Shown piece after piece: positions 58,298 to 64,000 of a stretch of DNA of 64,000 nucleotides (positions are counted from its first letter, which is position 1; every line of letters begins with the position of its first letter). The stretch is from Tillus elongatus (taxonomy: Eukaryota > Arthropoda > Insecta > Coleoptera > Cleridae): positions 51,757,120 through 51,821,119 of the forward strand of contig OZ023270.1 in the NCBI GenBank assembly GCA_964006375.1, written 5' to 3'. The position numbers were made by a program, and so were the translations under genes. Under the pieces are notes generated by a model that made no database searches, had not been told where the DNA came from, and saw only the letters and a list, made by a program, of their open reading frames with translations.

Positions 58298-60520
58298 TCC
58301 CAAGCAACAAATTAAGGCATGTTAACCAGCACTCGAGTCCAAATAACCTAACCAAGTTGTAATTTAGTAATAATTAACTAAAATGTTGCCTTGACTGTCA
58401 TAATGACTACAAATATGGAAATGCGGCTCCGAACTAGCTTATTTTTGACTATTAAAATTACTCCAAAGTCAGTAACTTACAAATAACTAAATTGGGAAAA
58501 AATTGGTTTAATTTTACTCATAAAATATACTTGAATATACGTTTGTGTTTCAATTCCAGAGTTGGTAATTTTTAGGTCGAAGTGTGCCCTAAATTGGACT
58601 GAAAATCGACTACCAAGCCCAGATACCTGACATACCTACTTTAAGGTAATTTATTACCTAATATTAACCTGCAATATGTCTCTGTGGTATAGTAAATTGG
58701 AGGTCTTCTTATGAAGTCCAGCTTACATATATATTACCAATTTCATTGCAATACAGCACAGGAAATATTTTGGGCACTAAGCTAACCTAAAATGGCTTTC
58801 TGATCGGCTATAAAGTCATAATTATTGCAGAAATGGTCTTCCAAGTCAAATTGACTACCTTCAAGTTGAAAATACCCATAAAATCTGACTTGAAATAAAA
58901 ATTGTCCTCAAAGTTCAAAGTGTACAGCAGTGAAAGACATTTGTGAATCTTAAAGGTGTGTCAGTTGATAAACTTCATCAATAAAAGTTTATTCTTGTTG
59001 TTAATGTGCATGCACCAGTAACAAATATAGTGTTACAATGCCCCCTTTGAAACCAATAAAAGTTTACAGACATACTACAAACTATTATAGAGTAGTAAAG
59101 AATGCTCACAGAAAAATAGTGATAGATGCTGATCATTCAAAGTGGCTTACATCAAATGAAGAACTCATTTTTGAATCCAAAAAAACTATGACAACTTTAT
59201 CGGCTACTACTACTAGGTATATGAAAGTAAAACTGAATTTCAATTCTATACTGGCATCAAATCAGCACGTTTCCCTTTTCATGTCAAATTGAGTAAAGTA
59301 TTGGCAACACGGTCAGCTGTCATGTTTATGTTTATTTACTTATTTTATTTTGTTTCTATTTTCTATTAATGTTTATATATTATGGAATCAAAGACCAACA
59401 GCGCTGTATAATCATTCCTATATGTCTCTCGGATGTGCACGGATATAAGTAATATATATTTCTATACACGAAAATGTTTCATTTCTAATAAATTCAAACA
59501 AAATTCGTTTACCATATAGTTGAAATTCCCATAATGGGACAAAATGCCTTCAAAGTTTGGTTATTTTGCCCTGTCATTAGGAATTGTGACTTATAGGTAA
59601 AAAATAGGACAAAATTAACTTTCAGGTCAATAATATTAGAAGGGCAGCCATATTAAATTAATTTTGCGGTATCCATCTTGATTGTATTGGAAAATGAAAA
59701 ATAATATTTTGTTGAATATAGTGTAATCAAATTTCAGTTTGAAAAAAACATTAAATAATGATTGTATACCATGACGACAAGATAGTTTTGTGTTGTTTAC
59801 ATCACCAATCCTCCAAAATCAGAATTTCAAGAATTTTGAATAATTTTTTATTTTCACTATTTACTTTTATTTTATCTTTTACACGGGCGCTCGAATTTTA
59901 TCGAAGTATCATCATCATGTTAACAGAAAAAAACATAACCGCAGTGGTTTTTTCTTTATACAGTACGAATCACCTTTATCATTGTTGCAAATATTTGAAG
60001 TAAGTTCTTTGATCATTCAAGATGTCATTTTTTAACAAAGATGGACAATATCTCTACTACTCTACTGTTTGTTTATACATACATAACCACAGATCCTGCA
60101 GAACCGAATAATGTCACATGCGTAGTAAAGATGGACAATATCTCTACTACTCTACTGTTTGTTTATACATACATAACCACAGATCCTGCAGAACCGAATA
60201 ATGTCACATGCGTAGTTTGTTGTTAAGAACGTCACAGCACTCGGCGCCTATATGTCAGATTCAAGTAAAGCGTAGCACATATTTACCAATATATTATGTC
60301 CATTGGCCAAATGTTGAATGAAAATGCCCTAAATATAACTAAAACGCCTTGGTCGAAACGCCTTGCTGGACCTATTATCGACTTCCATATTACTTTGACT
60401 TTATTCCCCACATTGGTAATATACACTTAAATTTTACTTGAAAATGACCTGTGGTGATTTGGTCGCCGACCTATTGGTAAGGCGATTTTACATCAATTTG
60501 ACTTAAAATGTTACTTGGGA
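58298..60520. mobile_element. Possible DNA element with TCCCAAGYAACA termini
   Basis: The left end TCCCAAGCAACAAATTAAGG near 58298 and the inverted right end CTTAAAATGTTACTTGGGA (60502-60520) could be imperfect TIRs of a 2.2-kb element. The interior is rich in short CAAATTTGACTT-like motifs on both strands, has one 84-codon frame at 59038-59292 (MPPLKPIKVYRHTTNYY start) with no known family, and includes the exact duplication at 60037-60216. No clear target duplication was found. Confidence 0.42.
60037..60216. repeat. Exact tandem duplication of 90 bp
   Basis: Units 60037-60126 and 60127-60216 are identical as read. The unit starts AAAGATGGACAATATCTC and ends CACATGCGTAGT. Because 90 is a multiple of three the open frame continues through both, which explains the 61-codon frame at 60041-60226. 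Confidence 0.95.
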
Positions 60521-61300
60521 AATGTATTTGGAATGTTTACATGTATGCTGTAAGCAAAGTATTGAAATTAAAAATACGTACAATAATCATAAAAATAGGT
60601 AACATAAACAATATCCCTGAAAATGTGACAGCAGTACTGGATATAACACTCTTGCAGCAATTGCATATCGTTGTTCTGAGTGTAAGTTGTTAAATACGTA
60701 GGTATACGGGCATGATCAAATATACTGGGCAGTCTACTACTATACTAGAATCGTGTGCGGAGTATAGATGCTGGATGCCTGTAGACAAGTAGATACTAAA
60801 TAACGATTACTTTTCTAAATAGGTATTCGTTACTTCAGGGATTACAACAAAGTATTCGGTTCGGAACTGTATCACCCGCCCATCACTACACTGAAGGGTC
60901 ACAAGAGGGCACAAAACGAAAATATTTGTGTGTTAAACAAAATTTATTAATAATTACAGACAAATATTAAGTTCTCTTGGCACACATATGATTTTCGTAA
61001 AACAATTACATAGATCATTTCTATGGAAATCGGCTACCATAATGCACTTGCTGTTAGAGATTTCTTATAAGTTTTTGCTATCATTTGACTGATAAATTTA
61101 CCAAAACAAGAGAGGTTGTGTGACATCGCAGTTTTTAAAGAGTATTATTATTCTGTGTGTGTAAGTGAATGGGTTCGGAAGGCAAATTCCACTAGCCACA
61201 GACTATTTTTAGTGAATTTTCTTAAAAAAAATTTACTAATGAGGGGATCCCGACTTTTGAATTTTGAAAAAATTTCTTCAAATGAACGCTAATTAGGCCC
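60521..61300. other. Sequence without recognised features
   Basis: No gene or transposon motif recognised before family R sequence begins near 61300. Confidence 0.45.
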
Positions 61301-61339
61301 CCGAGAACACATATCCGGGGTCAGTTTCAATTTTTATAT

Positions 61340-61430
<91 letters not shown>

Positions 61431-62560
61431 GTATCACACCAATAACTCAAAAAATAGTGGGCTGATTTTGATTAAATTTGGTGAATAAATTGCTTTTGCA
61501 AATGGTTTGGATAAGTTCGTTAGCCAGGAAAATCTGCCCAGGTTTTCCCGGAAAATGTTGTGTTTTCTTTAGAAAAAAAGTATATTTCCGGAATTAACAA
61601 AGTAAGGGCAACCAAATTTGGTGAGGGGGTTAATATCCTTATAGGTAAGTTACATACCAAAATTTAGCAATGTAGGTCAAAAGACAAAAAAGTTATAGGC
61701 ATTTAAAGAAAAATAAATTGGGGTTTTCCTCAAAACGTCAAAGTTGCGATTTAAAACGTCAAAATCGGCAACATTTAGGCAAATAACTTGAATCTAATAC
61801 GGGCTATGGAAATCAAATGTCTCCAGAAGGATGTTTTACAACCCCTGAAGTCTTATTTTCAACTGTCATTGTCCTTCATTTTACTAAAATGTTTCCAGAA
61901 AATTCATTTCAAATAGACCCTTTCTCTGATGCTTGGCAGTAGTCTTAGCTATAGAGTTTATCATTTAATGGTATATAATTTTTGTCGAATTTTCGTAAAA
62001 AATCAATAAAGCTCAATATATCCGTTATTATACAAGGTATGAAAAAAATCTTTATACATTAATTATAGGGTGTCTTGAGCTACATCTTAAAAAAATATTT
62101 CTACAATCACAGGCTGGCCCATAAGTCGTTGGTGATACAATTTTTTATTTTTATTTTAATCAAACACGCCTTATGTTATTGCATTTTTGCATTTTCCATC
62201 GAAATATAATGCATGTTTGTAAGAAAAGAAATTCTGGATGCAACAAGTGCGTTATGGTAGCGAATTTTGATCAAATGCTTCATATTTGAATAGCCCAATT
62301 TGCTATTAACCTATAAGGTTGACCAAGACACGATTTTTTCCGGGAACACTTTAAGTTTACTTTTGGAAATTTTTGTACATTTTCACACAATAAAGTTATT
62401 TTTATGAAACATGGCACATTGTTTTTACTATATAGGTTATACTGGTTTCCAAAATTTATGCCTGCTTTCTTAAAAAGAAAACACACATATTTGCAATAAA
62501 AACATTTTAATGAAAATTTACTACCATAACGCACTTGCTGTGTCCAGAGTTTTTTTTATA
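61300..62560 (+). repeat. Dispersed repeat family R, + strand copy with (TA)n
   Basis: In order: (TA)n, AATAACTCAAAAAATAG, AGTTCGTTAGCCAGGAAAAT, CAAAGTAAGGGCAACCAAAT, two AACGTCAAA motifs, CCTTCATTTTACTAAAATG, TATAGGGTGTCTTGAGCTAC, ATCGAAATATAATGCATG and CAACAAGTGCGTTATGGTAG. The same blocks occur inverted at 9357-11040 and partly at 62790-63999. Confidence 0.66.
61342..61429. repeat. (TA)n microsatellite
   Basis: About 86 bp of TA at the left edge of family R sequence. Confidence 0.96.
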
Positions 62561-62789
62561 TATGCATATACACATATAATAACTAGTAATAGGCAAGTTG
62601 GCGGGGTGTTTGGGGCTTACAAAATTAAAATTTACATATATGAGCTTATCTAATTATGTAATGTAATTAAAACTTTTTTAAAAATTAAAAATATACACAT
62701 ATATACATATATGCTAGTAATTTATACAAACGTAAGTAGGTTTGCCTTATTAGCGAATTAAAAAAAAAATTCGCTATTGAGAAGATCTG

Positions 62790-63358
<569 letters not shown>

Positions 63359-64000
63359 TCTATAATTTTTTTAAGCTAATTTTCGTAGAACAAATTCGTT
63401 AATGCATTTTTGCATTTTTTATCGAAATATGATGCGTTTGTGAGAAAAAAATCTGGACGCAGTAAGTGCGTTTTAGTAGCGAATTTTCGGTAAATTTGCA
63501 GTTTAGCTCCCGAACGCTTTTCAAAAAACTGTTTTCAGAAACCTAAATCCACAAACCCCAAGAAAAATTTCTTGTTAACACCGCCAAGGAAGTTACGGGA
63601 CCATGAGTGAGTAGGGGTGTATAGTTTTTTTTAGCTAATTTTCGTAGAACAAATTCGTTAATGCATTTTTGCATTTTTTATCAAAAGATGAGTTTGTAAG
63701 AAAAAAATCTGGACGCAGTAAGTGCGTTTTAGTAGCGAATTTTCGGTAAATTTGCAGTTTAGCTCCCGAACGCTTTTCAAAAAACTGTTTTCAGAAACCT
63801 GCCTAGGCTCCCCCCTGGATCCACAAACCCCAAGAAAAATTTCTTGTTCACACTCCCCAAGAAAGTTACGGGACCAGGAGTGAGTAGGGGTGTATAATTT
63901 TGTTTAGCTAATTTTCGTAGAACAAATTCGTTAATGCATTTTTGCATTTTTTATCGAAATATGATGCGTTTGTAAGAAAACAATCTGGCCACAGTAAGTG
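63359..64000 (+). repeat. Tandem array of a 259-273 bp unit running off the window
   Basis: The segment AGCTAATTTTCGTAGAACAA starts at 63374, 63633 and 63906, giving periods of 259 and 273 bp. Unit 2 carries an extra GCCTAGGCTCCCCCC stretch and a few small deletions. The unit equals the 3' segment of family R (ATCGAAATATGATGCG, TCTGGACGCAGTAAGTGCG) plus a GTTACGGGACCA segment. Confidence 0.88.

Noticed and set aside
59038..59292. 84-codon frame starting MPPLKPIKVYRH
   Set aside because: It has no recognisable family and lies in a putative transposon; kept only as a note within that element.
60041..60226. A 61-codon gene
   Set aside because: The frame exists because of an exact 90-bp tandem duplication; no family match.

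Overview
The window looks like part of an insect (at least arthropod) nuclear genome. It is AT-rich, coding exons are split by spliceosomal GT-AG introns of 14-17 kb, and almost all other recognisable content is transposon debris of kinds common in insects: Tc1/mariner, pogo, hAT, THAP-type ISL2EU/Harbinger, Jockey-like LINEs, Gypsy and tRNA-derived SINEs. I cannot name the species.

The only host gene I recognise is Pur-alpha, the purine-rich single-stranded nucleic-acid binding protein, on the + strand. Its 3' part is present as three exons: 489-664 (second PUR repeat), 18029-18364 (end of the second repeat and the third) and 32195-32239 (14 codons plus stop). A plausible poly(A) signal lies at 32648. 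The N-terminal exons lie left of the window.

Intron 665-18028 holds pieces of LINEs and mariner elements, a long dispersed repeat carrying (TA)n arrays, and a decayed ISL2EU-like THAP transposase (11.7-14.45 kb). A 1.1-kb hAT-like element with a perfect 8-bp target duplication interrupts that THAP exon, and it carries a tRNA-derived SINE itself.

Intron 18365-32194 is dominated by a nested composite at about 19.15-29.72 kb. A minus-strand mariner-like element with terminal inverted repeats of about 320-360 bp was entered by a Gypsy retrotransposon (19665-24264, LTRs differing by one TA) and by a pogo-like element (25161-28766, with a C-terminal SH3/Tudor-like domain). At 31.1-31.6 kb two direct repeats about 312 bp apart carry a hammerhead-ribozyme core on the minus strand.

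From 32.7 kb onward I see no further host gene. There are mariner and LINE fragments, two SINE families, a 1426-bp solo LTR (45528-46953) with a perfect 55-bp inverted repeat, several (TA)n tracts, a 168-bp palindrome with hammerhead-like motifs, a decayed coding remnant (54.5-55.4 kb), a possible TIR element (58.3-60.5 kb) with an exact 90-bp tandem duplication, and a tandem repeat of about 260-273 bp running off the right edge. Most boundaries and family names come from reading the sequence by eye and were not confirmed by database search.
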